Of a stretch of 57,109 bases of DNA, positions 57,073 through 57,109 are shown piece by piece; positions within the stretch are counted from its first letter, which is position 1, and each line of letters starts with the position of its first letter. The notes under the pieces are model-generated. The model ran no database searches. It saw only the letters and a list, made by a program, of their open reading frames with translations, and was not told where the DNA came from. The stretch is taken from assembly GCF_000280905.1 (NCBI RefSeq), contig NZ_ALAP01000101.1, positions 1 to 57,109 on the forward strand, read 5' to 3'. A program made the translations under genes and the position numbers. Source of the DNA: Streptomyces sp. AA1529 (GTDB lineage: Bacteria; Actinomycetota; Actinomycetes; Streptomycetales; Streptomycetaceae).

Positions 57073-57109
57073 CGCCCGCATCGGCGGCACCGGCGGCGCA
57101 ACCGGACGG

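Overview
The window is high-GC actinobacterial DNA, almost certainly Streptomyces: G/C at third codon positions throughout, GTG and TTG starts, a SARP activator carrying a TTA codon, a streptogrisin-type protease, a DUF574 methyltransferase and an isolated ctaD. No tRNA, rRNA, CRISPR array, transposase or phage gene was seen.

Region 1 (1-20158) is a type II polyketide cluster whose content and order match the enterocin/wailupemycin (enc) cluster described from Streptomyces maritimus: encT(partial)-S-R-Q-P-O-N-M-L-C-B-A-D-K-J-I-H-G-F. EncP deaminates L-Phe to cinnamate. EncH, EncI and EncJ shorten cinnamoyl-CoA to benzoyl-CoA, and EncN offers direct benzoate activation. The minimal PKS EncA-EncB-EncC, with EncL and the ketoreductase EncD, extends benzoate to an octaketide. 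The flavoprotein EncM performs the oxidative Favorskii-type rearrangement and cyclisation, EncK methylates the pyrone, and P450 EncR with ferredoxin EncQ does the last hydroxylation. EncS (TetR) with EncT (MFS pump) and EncF (SARP) look like the local control layer. Pathway statements come from published enc work; gene identity comes from the sequence.

Region 2 (20159-26923) is a 0.9-kb lower-GC spacer followed by a LacI regulator convergent with an NCS2 permease, amidohydrolase, 52-aa small ORF and TauE/SafE transporter unit. A perfect 18-bp palindrome lies before the permease. A decayed AraC-regulator fragment follows.

Region 3 (26924-37010) holds a secreted GH16 glucanase, a TetR/MMPL exporter pair with two identical operators, a membrane protein fused to a PLC-like domain, and a divergent fur/katG peroxide-defence pair.

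Region 4 (37049-45515) is a catabolic block: LysR / 2,2-dialkylglycine decarboxylase (divergent), then an Old-Yellow-Enzyme-type demethylase, a GbcA-like Rieske oxygenase, its reductase and a second LysR. I read it as stepwise removal of N-methyl groups from a quaternary amino acid, possibly ending in decarboxylative transamination. It is the best candidate for an undescribed pathway.

Region 5 (45542-57109) is mixed: a lipoprotein, DksA/TraR zinc finger protein, streptogrisin-like protease, ctaD with a small membrane protein, DUF389 protein, DUF574 methyltransferase, an unknown secreted protein, TerD, and a GntR regulator divergent from malonyl-CoA decarboxylase. Several strong hairpin terminators and inverted-repeat operators are listed with their positions.
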